Of a DNA stretch of 64,000 bases, positions 1 to 10,124 are shown one piece after another. The notes under the pieces are model-generated. The model had not been told where the DNA came from. It was given only the letters and a program-made list of their open reading frames with translations, and made no database searches. This stretch comes from Prescottella equi. Lineage in GTDB: Bacteria; Actinomycetota; Actinomycetes; Mycobacteriales; Mycobacteriaceae. Where the stretch lies: the NCBI RefSeq assembly GCF_020171745.1, contig NZ_JAIVAH010000023.1, positions 109,863 through 173,862 of the forward strand. Direction: 5' to 3'. The first letter of the stretch is position 1. Each line of letters starts with the position of its first letter. The position numbers were made by a program, and so were the translations under genes.

Positions 1-1
1 C

Positions 2-844
2 TACGGCCCGGAATCCTCGGGTAAGACGACGGTTGCGCTCCACGCGGTCGCGAACGCGCAGGCCGCCGGCGGCGTCGCGGCCTTCATCGACGCCGAGCAC
101 GCGCTCGATCCGGAGTACGCCCGCAAGCTGGGTGTCGACACCGATGCGCTGCTGGTCTCGCAGCCCGACACCGGTGAGCAGGCCCTCGAGATCGCGGACA
201 TGCTGATCCGTTCCGGCGCCCTCGACATCATCGTGATCGACTCGGTCGCCGCGCTCGTGCCGCGCGCCGAGATCGAGGGCGAGATGGGCGACAGTCACGT
301 CGGTCTGCAGGCCCGCCTCATGAGCCAGGCGCTGCGCAAGATGACCGGTGCCCTCAACAACTCGGGCACCACCGCGATCTTCATCAACCAGCTTCGCGAG
401 AAGATCGGCGTCATGTTCGGCTCGCCCGAGACCACGACCGGTGGTAAGGCGCTCAAGTTCTACTCCTCGGTCCGCCTCGACGTCCGTCGTATCGAGACCC
501 TCAAGGACGGCACCGACGCGGTCGGTAACCGCACCCGCGTCAAGGTCGTCAAGAACAAGGTGTCGCCGCCGTTCAAGCAGGCCGAGTTCGACATCCTCTA
601 CGGCCAGGGCATCAGCAAGGAGGGCTCGCTGATCGACATGGGTGTCGAGCACGGGTTCATCCGCAAGTCGGGCTCCTGGTACACGTACGAGGGCGATCAG
701 CTGGGCCAGGGCAAGGAGAACGCCCGCAAGTTCCTGCTCGAGAACACCGACATTCGCGACGAGATCGAGAAGAAGATCAAGGAGAAGCTCGGCATCGGCG
801 CGGTTCTGACCGCCGACGAGTCCGACGAGTCGGCCGACTTCTAG
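2..844 (+). CDS. recA: RecA recombinase, 5' end cut by window
   Basis: DNA strand-exchange ATPase of homologous recombination and the co-protease that triggers LexA self-cleavage. The reading frame is open from base 2 and its first ten codons read [10 protein letters not shown], the RecA Walker A loop, so about the first 60 residues lie outside the window. The rest of the core follows: the Walker B strand near [20 protein letters not shown], loop L1 ([19 protein letters not shown]) and the L2-side segment [22 protein letters not shown]. The acidic tail ends [10 protein letters not shown]. The visible part is 280 residues and has no intein at the Walker A or downstream sites. recX follows on the same strand after a hairpin. 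The promoter and SOS box of recA are not in the window. Confidence 0.98.
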   Translation, partial: YGPESSGKTTVALHAVANAQAAGGVAAFIDAEHALDPEYARKLGVDTDALLVSQPDTGEQALEIADMLIRSGALDIIVIDSVAALVPRAEIEGEMGDSHVGLQARLMSQALRKMTGALNNSGTTAIFINQLREKIGVMFGSPETTTGGKALKFYSSVRLDVRRIETLKDGTDAVGNRTRVKVVKNKVSPPFKQAEFDILYGQGISKEGSLIDMGVEHGFIRKSGSWYTYEGDQLGQGKENARKFLLENTDIRDEIEKKIKEKLGIGAVLTADESDESADF

Positions 845-858
845 GCCCTGGGTAGCAG

Positions 859-895
859 TCTCAGCCCCGGCCGGACTCTACGGTCGGGGCCGAGA
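859..895 (+). terminator. hairpin between recA and recX
   Basis: Inverted repeat with arms TCTCAGCCCCGGCCG and CGGTCGGGGCCGAGA around a 7-nt loop, with two imperfect pairs. It sits between the recA stop codon and the recX start and lacks a T-run. A partial terminator here would make recX a low-level read-through product of recA, as is known for recA-recX in Escherichia coli. Confidence 0.6.
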
Positions 896-908
896 CGAAC
901 CATCAGCC

Positions 909-1571
909 ATGAGTGACGACTACAGCCACGACGACAACAGTCACTACGACCGGTACGGCAGCGACGACGTCACCACCGGCCGGCGCCGTGCCTCGAACCG
1001 GGGGCGCGGACGGCCGGTCGGGGAGAACGGTGAACCGTTCGAGTTGAAGGGCAGCCCGGAGACGCTCGCGGCCCGGGCCAAGGACGTGTGCCTGCGGCTG
1101 CTCACCGACCGCGCCCGCAGCCGCGCGGAACTCGACCAGAAGCTCGAGCAGAAGGGCTACCCGCGGGCGGTGATCGACACCGTCCTCGACCGGCTCGCCG
1201 AGGTCCGGCTCGTCGACGACGCGGCCTTCGCCGAGCAGTGGGTCCATTCTCGCCACACCTACTCCGGCAAGGGGCGTCGCGCGCTCGCAACCGAACTGCG
1301 CCGCAAGGGGATCGACCAGCAGACCTCCACCGAGGCGCTCGCGCAGATCAGTGCCGACGATGAGCACGAGCGGGCCGCCGAACTGGTGCGCAAGAAGCTG
1401 GTTCGAACGACGTCGGCGGACATCGCCGACCGCGACGACCGGGAAAAATTGATGCGGCGACTGGTCGGCATGCTTGCCCGGCGCGGGTATCCGGCGGGTC
1501 TGTCTTTCGCGGTCGTCAAAGCTGAACTCGCGAATCTCGGAGCCGACACCGAAGGTCTCACGGGGGACTGA
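909..1571 (+). CDS. recX: Regulatory protein RecX
   Basis: RecX binds inside RecA-DNA filaments and limits RecA recombinase and co-protease activity. The 220-residue product has a charged, low-complexity N-terminus (about residues 1-45). The three-helix repeats of the family follow: the block around ARAKDVCLRLLTDRARSRAE, the motif RLVDDAAFAEQWVHSR near residue 100, and the C-terminal repeat ending VKAELANLG. Length is normal for actinobacterial RecX once the N-terminal extension is allowed for. There is no clear ribosome binding site before the ATG. The gene lies 64 bp after recA, beyond a hairpin, so its expression probably depends on read-through. Confidence 0.95.
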   Translation: MSDDYSHDDNSHYDRYGSDDVTTGRRRASNRGRGRPVGENGEPFELKGSPETLAARAKDVCLRLLTDRARSRAELDQKLEQKGYPRAVIDTVLDRLAEVRLVDDAAFAEQWVHSRHTYSGKGRRALATELRRKGIDQQTSTEALAQISADDEHERAAELVRKKLVRTTSADIADRDDREKLMRRLVGMLARRGYPAGLSFAVVKAELANLGADTEGLTGD

Positions 1572-1603
1572 GTCCCCGCGATTCTCCTGCCGATCAGGGC
1601 AGG
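1561..1603. terminator. two short hairpins between convergent genes
   Basis: CGGGGGAC-TGA-GTCCCCG overlaps the recX stop, and CCTGCC-GATCAG-GGCAGG lies just before the 3' end of the minus-strand gene that begins at 2175. The second hairpin overlaps that gene's last codons. Together they probably end both convergent transcripts. There are no T-runs. Confidence 0.45.
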
Positions 1604-2175
1604 GGACCGGGTGCCCGTCTGCCGCGGCGGCCGGTCAGCCAGGCGCCCCGGACGGCCATCAGCACGACCAGTCCGATGCCCCAGCCCAGTTCGGAGAACG
1701 CCACACCGATTCCCTCCTGGCTGGTCACCCCGACACTGGCGGCGACGGTGAATGCGGTGGTGAACCCGGCCGCCGTGCCCGCCGCGGCAGCGAGGCCGCC
1801 GGAGACCGCCCAGCGGGACAGGTGGGCCGCGACGAGACACGCCAGCACCACCGTCACTCCGCAGGCGACCACCTGCCAGGTGGGGAACTCGGTGGGTGCG
1901 GGCAGAGCGGGTCCGCGGACGTCGCCGTTGGAGTCGGCCGACCAGCTGAGCCAGCCTGCGCAGGACAGGAATCCCAGCACGAACGCGATCAGGCCGGTCG
2001 CCCACAGTCCCAGTCGGCCGGTGCTCGTCGGCCGGGAGATCGACGTGGTGAGGCTCGTGCGCTCCGCCCGCCAGGACGACCAGATGACGCCCGCGCCGAT
2101 CGCGGTCGGCACACCCACGAAGATGACCACCGTCGTGAGGAACCGGGACCAGGAGAAGTCGAAATCGACTGTCAT
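1594..2175 (-). CDS. Four-helix membrane protein, unknown function
   Basis: Not assigned to a named family. The 193-residue product has about five hydrophobic segments: FLTTVVIFVGVPTAIGAGVI near the N-terminus, LWATGLIAFVLGFLSCAGWL, VVACGVTVVLACLVAAHL, the Ala/Gly-rich GGLAAAAGTAAGFTTAFTVA, and LGWGIGLVVLMAVRGAW before a basic C-terminal tail. It is therefore an integral membrane protein. The ATG at 2175 has no Shine-Dalgarno sequence but is preceded by TAGTCT and six bases, a leaderless arrangement. It lies downstream of the glu operon on the same strand, separated from it by a strong hairpin, so it is probably a separate transcription unit. Confidence 0.7.
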   Translation of the reverse strand: MTVDFDFSWSRFLTTVVIFVGVPTAIGAGVIWSSWRAERTSLTTSISRPTSTGRLGLWATGLIAFVLGFLSCAGWLSWSADSNGDVRGPALPAPTEFPTWQVVACGVTVVLACLVAAHLSRWAVSGGLAAAAGTAAGFTTAFTVAASVGVTSQEGIGVAFSELGWGIGLVVLMAVRGAWLTGRRGRRAPGPLP

Positions 2176-2187
2176 GGAGCGAGACTA
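2176..2187 (-). promoter_or_regulatory. leaderless -10 element of the 2175 membrane gene
   Basis: On the minus strand TAGTCT is followed by CGCTCC and then the ATG. A TANNNT hexamer 6-7 nt before a start codon is the usual actinobacterial leaderless layout. No Shine-Dalgarno sequence is present. Confidence 0.5.
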
Positions 2188-2194
2188 ACGGCGA

Positions 2195-2229
2195 AGGGCT
2201 CGCGCAGGAACGATTCCTCCGCGAGCCCT
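2195..2229 (-). terminator. terminator of the glu operon
   Basis: Perfect 10-bp arms AGGGCTCGCG and CGCGAGCCCT, with a second nested stem AGGAA/TTCCT in the loop. It lies 18 bp beyond the gluD stop on the minus strand and before the next minus-strand gene. Confidence 0.75.
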
Positions 2230-2246
2230 CCGGGTGTGTCCGTCGA

Positions 2247-3170
2247 TCAGCGCGGTGGCCGCGACTGCACGGTGTCACTGAAATCGTCGATGCCGGGGGC
2301 GCCGTCGAGTTCGTTGGTGTCGATCGGGACGACGGCCGGGCGGCGCCCCTTCTTGCCGCCGGTGCGCAGGCGCTTCTCGAGCCACGTCGCGAACGAGGTC
2401 AGCGCGAAGTTGATGATCACCATGATCACGCCGACGACGATCAAGGCGGCGAAGAAGTTGCGGTAGTACGACGCCGCCTGCTGGCCGCTGCGGATCAGCT
2501 CGATGTAGCCGATCTGGTAGCCGAGCGCCGAATCCTTGAGTGCGACAACCATCTGCGACACCAGGGCCGGGAGCATCGTGGTGATCGCCTGTGGCAGCAG
2601 GATCAGCCGCATCATCTGGCTCTTGCGCATACCGAGTGCGGAGGCCGCCTCCGTCTGCCCCTTGGGGAGCGAGAGGATGCCGGCCCGCAGGATCTCCGCG
2701 ATGACCGAGCCGTTGTAGAGCGTCAGGCCCACCACGACGGCGGCGAGCGCCAACTGGCTCGACGGGAAGACGCCGTACTGCGCGAACGCCTGGTAGGCGA
2801 AGATCATCAGGATCAGCACCGGGATGGCGCGGAAGAACTCGACGAACGCGCCGCTGATCCAGCGCACCCAGCGGTGATCGGACAGCCGCCCGATGCCGAG
2901 GATCGCGCCGAGGATCAGTGCGAACACGATCGACAGCGCCGCCGCCAGCAGGGTGCCCTTGAGTCCCGGCAGCAGGTAGGTCGTCCAGGTGAAGTGGTCG
3001 AGGAACGGCGACCACTTGTCGGCCTCGAGCTGGCCGTTGTCGGCGAGCACGTTCAGCACGTACAGCGCGAGAGCGACCAGCACGATGCCGAAGCCGATCG
3101 CGATCAGCCGGTTGCGGACCCGGGCGCGCGGCCCGGGGATGTCGAAGAGAACGCTCGACTGCTGGGTCAT
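2247..3170 (-). CDS. gluD: Glutamate ABC transporter permease GluD
   Basis: Membrane subunit of a polar amino acid (HAAT family) ABC importer, probably for glutamate by comparison with gluABCD of Corynebacterium. The product is 307 residues. It has a first TM helix near residues 20-40 ([20 protein letters not shown]), a permease core with TM segments from about residue 65, and the ATPase-contacting EAA loop around [20 protein letters not shown]. The C-terminal extension is charged. I chose the ATG at 3170 because it overlaps the gluC stop by four bases (ATGA) and gives MTQQSSV ahead of the expected N-terminus. A longer frame upstream is only an overlap with gluC. Confidence 0.92.
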   Translation of the reverse strand: MTQQSSVLFDIPGPRARVRNRLIAIGFGIVLVALALYVLNVLADNGQLEADKWSPFLDHFTWTTYLLPGLKGTLLAAALSIVFALILGAILGIGRLSDHRWVRWISGAFVEFFRAIPVLILMIFAYQAFAQYGVFPSSQLALAAVVVGLTLYNGSVIAEILRAGILSLPKGQTEAASALGMRKSQMMRLILLPQAITTMLPALVSQMVVALKDSALGYQIGYIELIRSGQQAASYYRNFFAALIVVGVIMVIINFALTSFATWLEKRLRTGGKKGRRPAVVPIDTNELDGAPGIDDFSDTVQSRPPR

Positions 3171-3850
3171 CGCTTCACCGCCAGACGCTTGCCGAGGTAA
3201 CCGAACAGGAACCCGACCGGCAGCGTCAGGATCATGAAGCCGATGGCGAAGATGCCGAAGACCAGGAACAACTTGTCCGCCTCGTTCTCGATCATCGTCT
3301 TCATCAGCAGGGACGCCTCGGCCACGCCGATCGCCGACGCGATCGTGGTGTTCTTCGTCAGGGCGATCAGCACACTGCCCAGTGGCGCGATGACCGCGCG
3401 GAACGCCTGCGGCAGCACGATCATCCGGATGCCCTGGGTGAACGTCAGACCGAGCGAGCGGGCGGCCTCGGCCTGCCCGATCGGCACGGTGTTGATGCCC
3501 GACCGCAGCGACTCGCACACGAAAGCGGCGGTGTAGACGACGAAACCGAGCACCGCGAGCCGGAAGTTGTTCTGATCGATGAACGTCGCCGAGTCCTCGG
3601 GCGCGAAGTGCACGCCCAGGTTCTGGTAGAGGCCCACCGAGCAGAACACGATGATCAGCGTCAGCGGAGTGTTGCGGAAGATGTTGACGTACCAGGTCGC
3701 GAAGATCCGCAGGATCGGCACGGGGGAGACCCGCATTGCGGCGAGGATCGTGCCCCAGATCAGGGCGCCGAGCGCCGACCAGAAGGTGAGCTGCACCGTC
3801 GTCCAGAATGCACTGACGAGCTGGTCACCGTAAGTATCGATAAGTCCCAT
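3167..3850 (-). CDS. gluC: Glutamate ABC transporter permease GluC
   Basis: Second inner-membrane permease of the same importer, 227 residues, a usual length for HisM/GlnP-type permeases. The family N-terminus [20 protein letters not shown] is visible. The TM helices are followed by the EAA-type loop [20 protein letters not shown] near residue 130 and then the last helices. A strong ribosome binding site (GGAGGAGGTGAC) directly precedes the ATG. The gene starts 15 bp after gluB and overlaps gluD by 4 bp, so it is co-transcribed and probably translationally coupled to gluD. Confidence 0.93.
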   Translation of the reverse strand: MGLIDTYGDQLVSAFWTTVQLTFWSALGALIWGTILAAMRVSPVPILRIFATWYVNIFRNTPLTLIIVFCSVGLYQNLGVHFAPEDSATFIDQNNFRLAVLGFVVYTAAFVCESLRSGINTVPIGQAEAARSLGLTFTQGIRMIVLPQAFRAVIAPLGSVLIALTKNTTIASAIGVAEASLLMKTMIENEADKLFLVFGIFAIGFMILTLPVGFLFGYLGKRLAVKR

Positions 3851-3865
3851 GTCACCTCCTCCGCA

Positions 3866-4711
3866 TCAGTACCGGTCGACGGTCGGCGGCGCGGGCAGCG
3901 CGTAGCCGGAGTCGCCCATGGTCTCTTCGAGTGCCCGCTGCCACGCACCGGTGGCGATCATGTCCTCGATGGCGTCGTTGATCTTCATGCGTGCTTCCGT
4001 GTCGCCCTTCGGGAGCCCGACGCCGTACAGCTCGGTGGTGAACGGCTTCCCGGCGAGCTTGAACTCGCCCGGGTACTGGGCGGAGTAGCCCGCCAGGATG
4101 ATGTCGTCGGTGGTCAGCGCGTCGACCTTGCCGCGGTGCAGGGCCTCGACGCACGACGAGTAGCTGTCGAACTGCTGCAGCTGAACGCCGGGATACGACT
4201 TCTTGATCTTCTGCGCCGGCGTCGAGCCCGACACCGAGCACAGCTTCTTGCCGCCCTCGAGGGATTCGGCGCCGGTGATCGAGTCGTCGTCGGCGCGCAC
4301 CAGCAGCGACTGGCCCGCGACGTAGTACGGCCCGGCGAAGTCGATGACCTTCTTGCGGTTGTCGGTGATCGAGTAGGTGCCGACGACGAAGTCCACCTCA
4401 CCGTTCTTGATCAGGTTCTCGCGCTGCGCCGACGGGGCCTCACGCCACGTGATGCCGCTCTCGGGCACCCCGAGGTAGTTGGCGATGTACTTCGCGACCT
4501 CGACGTCGAAGCCGGTCATGTCCTTGTCGGGCTCGCGTAGGGCCAGACCCGGCTGGTCGTACTTGGTGCCGATCGTCAGGTGACCCTCGGCGGCGTCGGC
4601 CAGCACGTCCCGCGGTTCACTGCTTCCGCACGCGGACGCGGTCAGGACGACTGCGGTCAGGGCGGCGACGACCGCGAGCGCGCGAGGCGCTCGGATGCGT
4701 ATGCGTCTCAT
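3866..4711 (-). CDS. gluB: Glutamate-binding lipoprotein GluB
   Basis: Extracytoplasmic solute-binding protein (SBP_bac_3 fold) that delivers the amino acid to GluCD. The 281-residue precursor has a basic n-region, a hydrophobic segment and a lipobox ending ASAC near residue 28, so it should be lipid-anchored outside the membrane. The periplasmic-binding fold follows: GTKYDQPGL, FDVEVAKYIANYLGV, the ligand-site segment SAQRENLIKNGEVDFVVGTY, and GSTPAQKIKKSYPGVQ. It lies between gluA (19 bp) and gluC (15 bp). Glutamate specificity comes from operon type, not from direct evidence. Confidence 0.92.
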   Translation of the reverse strand: MRRIRIRAPRALAVVAALTAVVLTASACGSSEPRDVLADAAEGHLTIGTKYDQPGLALREPDKDMTGFDVEVAKYIANYLGVPESGITWREAPSAQRENLIKNGEVDFVVGTYSITDNRKKVIDFAGPYYVAGQSLLVRADDDSITGAESLEGGKKLCSVSGSTPAQKIKKSYPGVQLQQFDSYSSCVEALHRGKVDALTTDDIILAGYSAQYPGEFKLAGKPFTTELYGVGLPKGDTEARMKINDAIEDMIATGAWQRALEETMGDSGYALPAPPTVDRY

Positions 4712-4730
4712 GATGTGTGTTCCGTCCCCG

Positions 4731-5504
<774 letters not shown>

Positions 5505-5523
5505 AACGCGTAACCCTATAGGG
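5505..5523 (-). promoter_or_regulatory. gluA promoter region: TAGGGT -10 and CCCTATAGGG palindrome
   Basis: Minus-strand TAGGGT lies 8 nt before the gluA ATG and is part of the perfect 10-bp palindrome CCCTATAGGG (5514-5523). The position fits a leaderless or near-leaderless start. The palindrome could also be a regulator site overlapping the -10. Confidence 0.4.
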
Positions 5524-5559
5524 ACTTATTACGTACCCGCTGGTCTAGCGCCTGTAGAT

Positions 5560-5597
5560 CTTGAACGATCAAGTGCTCCGATCCTTGAACGATCAAG
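5560..5597. promoter_or_regulatory. two identical 14-bp dyads, candidate operator pair
   Basis: CTTGAACGATCAAG occurs at 5560-5573 and again at 5584-5597, 24 bp start to start. Each copy has inverted arms CTTGA/TCAAG around ACGA. They lie between the divergent gluA and miaB genes, about 55 and 80 bp upstream of the gluA start. The arms resemble MarR-like or FNR/CRP-like half sites, but the regulator is unknown. Confidence 0.55.
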
Positions 5598-5657
5598 GCT
5601 CGGCGGCTCGGCGTGGGCGAACAATGTGGCCGTGACGGGCGGTTTTGCCGGGGGCCG

Positions 5658-5670
5658 TACCCTTGAATGC
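5658..5670 (+). promoter_or_regulatory. leaderless -10 element of miaB
   Basis: TACCCT followed by TGAATGC and then GTG. This supports the GTG at 5671 as the miaB start over in-frame upstream codons, which would lie upstream of the transcript. Confidence 0.55.
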
Positions 5671-7188
5671 GTGGAGACGATCGACCAGAACGCCGGGCGC
5701 AGCTACGAGGTCCGCACCTACGGCTGTCAGATGAACGTGCACGATTCCGAGCGGCTGTCGGGTCTGCTCGAGGACGCCGGTTACACGAAGGCGGTACCGG
5801 GGGAGCAGGCCGATCTGGTCGTCTTCAACACATGCGCGGTGCGCGAGAACGCCGACAACAAGCTGTACGGCAACCTCAGCCATCTCGCGCCGGTGAAGGA
5901 GGAGCGCCCCGGCATGCAGATCGCGGTCGGCGGCTGCCTCGCGCAGAAGGACCGCGACACCGTCGTCAAGAAGGCCCCGTGGGTCGACGTCGTCTTCGGC
6001 ACCCACAACATCGGATCGCTGCCCGCACTGCTCGAGCGCGCCCGACACAACGAGCAGGCCCAGGTCGAGATCCTCGAATCGCTCGAGGCGTTCCCGTCGA
6101 CACTGCCGGCCAAGCGCGAGTCCGCGTACGCCGGCTGGGTGTCGATCTCCGTCGGCTGCAACAACACCTGCACCTTCTGCATCGTGCCGGCGCTGCGCGG
6201 CAAGGAGGTCGATCGCCGTCCCGGCGACATCCTCGCCGAGGTCCAGGCACTCGTGAACGAGGGCGTGCTCGAGGTGACGCTGCTGGGGCAGAACGTCAAC
6301 TCGTACGGCGTCTCGTTCGCCGACCCGGAACTCCCGCGCGACCGCGGCGCGTTCGCGAAGCTGCTGAGCGCGTGCGGACAGATCGAGGGACTCGAGCGGG
6401 TGCGGTTCACGTCGCCGCATCCGGCCGAGTTCACCGACGACGTCATCGAGGCGATGGCCACCACCCCGAACGTGTGCCCGCAGCTGCACATGCCGCTGCA
6501 GTCCGGCTCGGACCGCGTCCTCAAGGCAATGCGCCGCTCGTACCGCAGCGCCAAGTTCCTCGGGATCATCGAGAAGGTGCGTGCCGCGATGCCGCACGCC
6601 GCGATCACCACCGACATCATCGTCGGCTTCCCGGGCGAGACCGAGGAGGACTTCCAGGCCACCCTCGACGTCGTCCGGCAGGCCCGTTTCACGAGCGCGT
6701 TCACGTTCCAGTACTCCAAGCGTCCCGGCACGCCGGCCGCGGAGATGGAAGATCAGCTTCCGAAAGCCGTTGTGCAGGAACGCTACGACCGCCTCATCGC
6801 GCTCCAGGAGGAGATCACGCTCGACGAGAACCGCAAGCTCGTCGGCACCGAGGTCGAGCTGCTGGTGACCGCGGGTGACGGCCGCAAGAACGCCGAGACC
6901 GCGCGCATGAGCGGCCGGGCCCGGGACGGCCGACTGGTCCACTTCAAGCCCGAGGGCAACCTCGACGGCGATCTGCGTCCCGGCGATGTCGTCACCGTCG
7001 TCGTCACGTCGGCGGCCCCGCACCACCTCGTCGCCGACGACACCGTCCTCACGCACCGCCGCACCCGCGCCGGTGACTCGTTCGAACGCGGAATCACCCC
7101 GAAGACTCCGCCGATCGGCGTCGGGCTGGGACTGCCCCAGGTGGGCGTCCCCGCGCCGCTGCCAACACAGATGGGATGCAACGCATGA
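5671..7188 (+). CDS. miaB: tRNA-2-methylthio-N6-dimethylallyladenosine synthase MiaB
   Basis: Radical SAM methylthiotransferase that adds the 2-methylthio group to i6A37 of tRNAs reading UNN codons; MiaA, encoded in this window, makes the substrate. The 505-residue product has the N-terminal UPF0004 domain with its three cluster cysteines (C19 in TYGCQMN, C55 in NTCAVRE, C89 in GGCLAQ). The radical SAM CxxxCxxC motif ([13 protein letters not shown]) lies near residue 165, and a C-terminal TRAM domain follows. The GTG start is chosen from the leaderless -10 motif and from family alignment ([14 protein letters not shown] soon after the start). The stop overlaps the next gene. Confidence 0.95.
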   Translation: METIDQNAGRSYEVRTYGCQMNVHDSERLSGLLEDAGYTKAVPGEQADLVVFNTCAVRENADNKLYGNLSHLAPVKEERPGMQIAVGGCLAQKDRDTVVKKAPWVDVVFGTHNIGSLPALLERARHNEQAQVEILESLEAFPSTLPAKRESAYAGWVSISVGCNNTCTFCIVPALRGKEVDRRPGDILAEVQALVNEGVLEVTLLGQNVNSYGVSFADPELPRDRGAFAKLLSACGQIEGLERVRFTSPHPAEFTDDVIEAMATTPNVCPQLHMPLQSGSDRVLKAMRRSYRSAKFLGIIEKVRAAMPHAAITTDIIVGFPGETEEDFQATLDVVRQARFTSAFTFQYSKRPGTPAAEMEDQLPKAVVQERYDRLIALQEEITLDENRKLVGTEVELLVTAGDGRKNAETARMSGRARDGRLVHFKPEGNLDGDLRPGDVVTVVVTSAAPHHLVADDTVLTHRRTRAGDSFERGITPKTPPIGVGLGLPQVGVPAPLPTQMGCNA

Positions 7189-7787
7189 GCGCCAGCGGCG
7201 ACGCGGCCGACCACGAGAACCGCCCGGGCGACCCGGCCCCCGACCCGATCGAGGAGTACCAGAAGGACTTCGAGGCCGCCGAGAAGAAGATCGCCGGTGA
7301 GATCGATCCCGGCATGCGCGCTGTGGTCGTCGCGGTGTGTGTTCTCGTCCTGCTGCTGTCGTTCACGTTGCCGCACACCGGTTCCGCGAACGGCTGGGAC
7401 GTGCTGATCTACGCGCAGCCCGCTGTCGACGAGCACGTCAAGCTGCCGTCACGGATCTTCGTGTGGCTCGCGCTCGTGTTCGGCGGTGTGTTCTCGATCC
7501 TCGCGCTCGTCACCCGCCGCTGGGTGCTCGCGTGGATCGCCCTCGCCGGCACCGCCGTGTCCACGGTCTTCGGCATGCTCGCCATCTGGTCGCGCCAGAC
7601 GCTCCCGGTGGCGGACGCATCCGGTGCCGGCCCGGGAATCGGCCTGGTGCTGGGATGGATCACGGTCATCGTGCTCACGTTCCACTGGCTCAAGGTGGTG
7701 TGGACCCGCACCGCGATGCAGCTTGCCGCGGAGGAGGATCGCCGCAACGCCGCCGACCAGGATCCGCACAACGACTGGACCGTCTGA
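7185..7787 (+). CDS. Rv2732c-like membrane protein
   Basis: Conserved actinobacterial membrane protein of unknown function that usually follows miaB (Rv2732c in M. tuberculosis). The 200-residue product has an acidic, Pro-rich cytoplasmic N-terminus. Four hydrophobic segments follow: [55 protein letters not shown] and [20 protein letters not shown] charged tail ([16 protein letters not shown]) ends the protein. I prefer the ATG at 7185, which overlaps the miaB stop by four bases (ATGA); another ATG lies 9 bp upstream. Translational coupling to miaB is likely. Confidence 0.8.
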   Translation: MSASGDAADHENRPGDPAPDPIEEYQKDFEAAEKKIAGEIDPGMRAVVVAVCVLVLLLSFTLPHTGSANGWDVLIYAQPAVDEHVKLPSRIFVWLALVFGGVFSILALVTRRWVLAWIALAGTAVSTVFGMLAIWSRQTLPVADASGAGPGIGLVLGWITVIVLTFHWLKVVWTRTAMQLAAEEDRRNAADQDPHNDWTV

Positions 7788-7812
7788 CGACGGCGATCCG
7801 ATCCGGAAACGA

Positions 7813-7850
7813 GTGAGGGGTGCGACGCCGATCGGCGTCACACCCCTCAC
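7813..7850. terminator. bidirectional terminator
   Basis: Perfect arms GTGAGGGGTG and CACCCCTCAC enclose a second stem GACGCCGATCGGCGTC. It lies between two convergent genes (stops at 7787 and 7862). Confidence 0.8.
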
Positions 7851-7861
7851 TGGTTCGTCAC

Positions 7862-9217
7862 TCAGCGCTCGTTGACCGCGCCCTCGGCCGCCTCGGCCCA
7901 CTCACGCCACTGCTGGGCCTGAGCGAGCGCCTTCTCGGCGTCCTTGGTCTTGCCGGCGGCCGTGGCCTTCGCGGCCTGCTCCTCGAACTGCGCGACGCGC
8001 TCGCGGAACTGTGCGGCACGCGCCAGCGCCTCCGGATCGGTACGACGCCACTCGGAATCGGCGGCCTCTCGGACACGCTTCTCGATCGCGCGGAGCTTGC
8101 CTTCGAGGTCGTGCATGCGTTCGCGGGGAACCTTGCCGATCGCGTCCCACTTCTCCTGCAGATCGCGGAGGGCCGCGCGGGCCGCATCGATGTCCTTGTC
8201 GGGGTCGATGCTCCCGGCGCTCGCGAGCAGTTCCTCCTTGGCGACCGCGTTCTCGGCGAACTCGGCGTCGCGCTCGGAGGCGGCCGCGTTGCGGGCGGCG
8301 AAGAAGACGTCCTGCGCCTCCTTGAACCGGCGCCACAGGGCGTCGTCGGCCTCCCGCGGTGCGCGTCCGGCCGCCTTCCACTCGGCGAGCAGGTCACGGA
8401 ACTCGCCCGCGGTCGGACCCCACTCGGTGGAGCCGGCCAGCGCCTCGGCCTGCACCACGAGTTCTTCCTTGCGGGTCTTCGCGGTCGCGCGCTCCCGATC
8501 GAGTTCGGCGAAGTGGGTGCCGCGGCGACGATTGAAGGCCTCACGGGCCTTGGAGAACCGCTTCCACAGGGCGTCGTCGGTCTTCCGGTCGAGTCCGCGC
8601 AGCGTCTTCCACTCGTCGAGGATTTCGCGCAGGCGGTCGCCGGCGGCCTTCCACTGCGTCGACTCGGTCCCGAGCTGCTCGGCCTCGGCGGCGAGCGCCT
8701 CCTTGCGGGCCGTCTGCTCCTGGCGAGACTGGTCCTTCTCCTGCTTCGCTTGCGTCGCGGCCTGTTCGGAGCCCTCCACGATCGCGGCCAGTCGCGTGCT
8801 CAGTGCATCGATGTCACCGATGACCGTCGCGGTCGGCAGCGACTCGGCGAGCGACTCGGCGGCCGCGCGGGTCTTCTTGGGATCGCCGGCGCCCGACGCG
8901 AGGCGAGCCTCGAGCAGGCCCACCTCGGTCGCGAGATCGTCGTAGCGACGTCCGAAGTGCGCGAGGCCCTCCGCGGCGTCGCCCGCCTGCCAGGAGCCGA
9001 TCTGTCGTTCACCGTCCGCGGTCTTCACCCAGGCAGTGCCGTCGTCGTCGACGCGGCCGAACAAACTCGGATCGCTCGGGGCGGCGGTGTGAGGGGCGTG
9101 CGCCGAGGCCGGACCGGGCTTGGGGGCGCCGGTCTTCGCGGCGCCGGGCTTGGCCGCGCCCGGCTTCGGGGAACCCGGCTTGGGGGTACCCGGCTTGGGT
9201 GCGTTGCTCTCGGTCAT
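7862..9217 (-). CDS. DUF349-repeat protein with N-terminal Lys-Pro-Gly repeats
   Basis: Homologue of Rv2731, family function unknown. The 451-residue product begins with six five-residue repeats (A/T/S-P/A-K-P/T-G, residues 6-35). Successive helical DUF349 units of about 70 residues follow, each with a W-plus-basic core such as [20 protein letters not shown] and [17 protein letters not shown]. The protein is rich in Ala, Glu, Lys and Arg and should be cytoplasmic and largely helical or coiled-coil. The basic repeat tail resembles those of nucleic-acid-binding proteins, but that is inference. It is convergent with the preceding operon. Confidence 0.85.
   Translation of the reverse strand: MTESNAPKPGTPKPGSPKPGAAKPGAAKTGAPKPGPASAHAPHTAAPSDPSLFGRVDDDGTAWVKTADGERQIGSWQAGDAAEGLAHFGRRYDDLATEVGLLEARLASGAGDPKKTRAAAESLAESLPTATVIGDIDALSTRLAAIVEGSEQAATQAKQEKDQSRQEQTARKEALAAEAEQLGTESTQWKAAGDRLREILDEWKTLRGLDRKTDDALWKRFSKAREAFNRRRGTHFAELDRERATAKTRKEELVVQAEALAGSTEWGPTAGEFRDLLAEWKAAGRAPREADDALWRRFKEAQDVFFAARNAAASERDAEFAENAVAKEELLASAGSIDPDKDIDAARAALRDLQEKWDAIGKVPRERMHDLEGKLRAIEKRVREAADSEWRRTDPEALARAAQFRERVAQFEEQAAKATAAGKTKDAEKALAQAQQWREWAEAAEGAVNER
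9113..9202 (-). repeat. six 15-bp coding repeats (KPG pentapeptides)
   Basis: Six consecutive 15-bp units encode [25 protein letters not shown] and APKPG at the N-terminus of the DUF349 protein. Units differ at several bases, so the array is not a recent pure expansion. Confidence 0.85.
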
Positions 9218-9369
9218 AGCTCCTCGTCTCTGCCGCGCGTCACGGCTGCCTGATCACACTGTCGCCTCTCCACCGCACCCCTGGGGTCGGGGCCGGTGAG
9301 AGCGTGCAGCGACTGTCCACGACTATTGAAACAGGTATGACCCTCCGAGGGCGTCACCTCGGGGTCGAC

Positions 9370-9383
9370 TACCGTGGCGCAGT
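9370..9383 (+). promoter_or_regulatory. TACCGT -10 element before the Rv2728c-like gene
   Basis: TACCGT lies 8 nt before the GTG at 9384, with no Shine-Dalgarno sequence between them. Another GTG at 9382 is out of frame. Confidence 0.4.
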
Positions 9384-10124
9384 GTGTTGACAGCCGCTGC
9401 CTTCGTGCCCTCGCCGCCACTGTTGGTTCCCCAATTGGCCGGTGCCGCAGCGTCGGAAACCGACCGGTTGCGCCGGGCTGCGCTGGATGCGGCAGGCCGC
9501 TTGGCGGACTCGTGCACCGAGTGGACGGCGATCGGTGTCGCCGAGGCCGGGCGGGGGGCGGTCGAGGTGGCCGCCGAATCGTGCGGCACGTTCCGGGGAT
9601 TCGGCGTCGACGTCCGGGTGTCGCTGTCCGAGGTCGCGTCCGCCGAACCCGACCCCGAGATGCCGCTCGCGGCGCTCATTGCCGGTTGGCTGCGGGGGCG
9701 GGCCGCGCCGTCGGCCCGCGTGCGGGTACGGATCCCGGCGGCCGACACCCCGGCCGCCGAATGTGCGCGGCTGGGTGCGGAGCTGCGCGCCGAGTTCGAC
9801 GCGTCCACCGCTCCGCAGGGTCTGCTCGTGATCGCGGACGGCGCGAACACGTTGACGGACAAGGCTCCGGGCGCGTTCGACGAACGCTCCGCCGACCTGC
9901 AGACGGCGCTCGACCGGGCCCTGACTGACGGTGATCCGGCCGCGCTCGCCGCACTGGACCCGAACCTGTGCGCCGCGGTGGGACTGCCCGGACGTGCTGC
10001 GTGGCAAGTGCTTTCGGGTGTCTTCGGCGGCGCGGCCGGAGTCGAGCGACCGCGGAAGGCCGAATCGCTGTACTGTGGCGCCCCGTACGGCGTCGGCTAC
10101 CACGTCGGAATGTGGCTGCCGTGA
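9384..10124 (+). CDS. Class III extradiol dioxygenase B-subunit-like protein
   Basis: Homologue of Rv2728c; the fold is that of LigB-type extradiol dioxygenases, but the physiological role is unknown. The 246-residue product starts [20 protein letters not shown], the N-terminal strand of the family. It has the central segment [20 protein letters not shown] and ends [13 protein letters not shown]. Histidines are few compared with true LigB enzymes (only the late YHVG is obvious), so iron-dependent ring cleavage is doubtful. The stop overlaps the miaA start by 4 bp (GTGA), and this gene-pair order is kept in mycobacteria. This suggests coupled expression with tRNA modification rather than aromatic catabolism. 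Confidence 0.75.
   Translation: MLTAAAFVPSPPLLVPQLAGAAASETDRLRRAALDAAGRLADSCTEWTAIGVAEAGRGAVEVAAESCGTFRGFGVDVRVSLSEVASAEPDPEMPLAALIAGWLRGRAAPSARVRVRIPAADTPAAECARLGAELRAEFDASTAPQGLLVIADGANTLTDKAPGAFDERSADLQTALDRALTDGDPAALAALDPNLCAAVGLPGRAAWQVLSGVFGGAAGVERPRKAESLYCGAPYGVGYHVGMWLP

Noticed and set aside
3608..4540. Long plus-strand frame over gluB and gluC
   Set aside because: Antisense shadow; the minus-strand transporter genes have complete motifs and ribosome binding sites.
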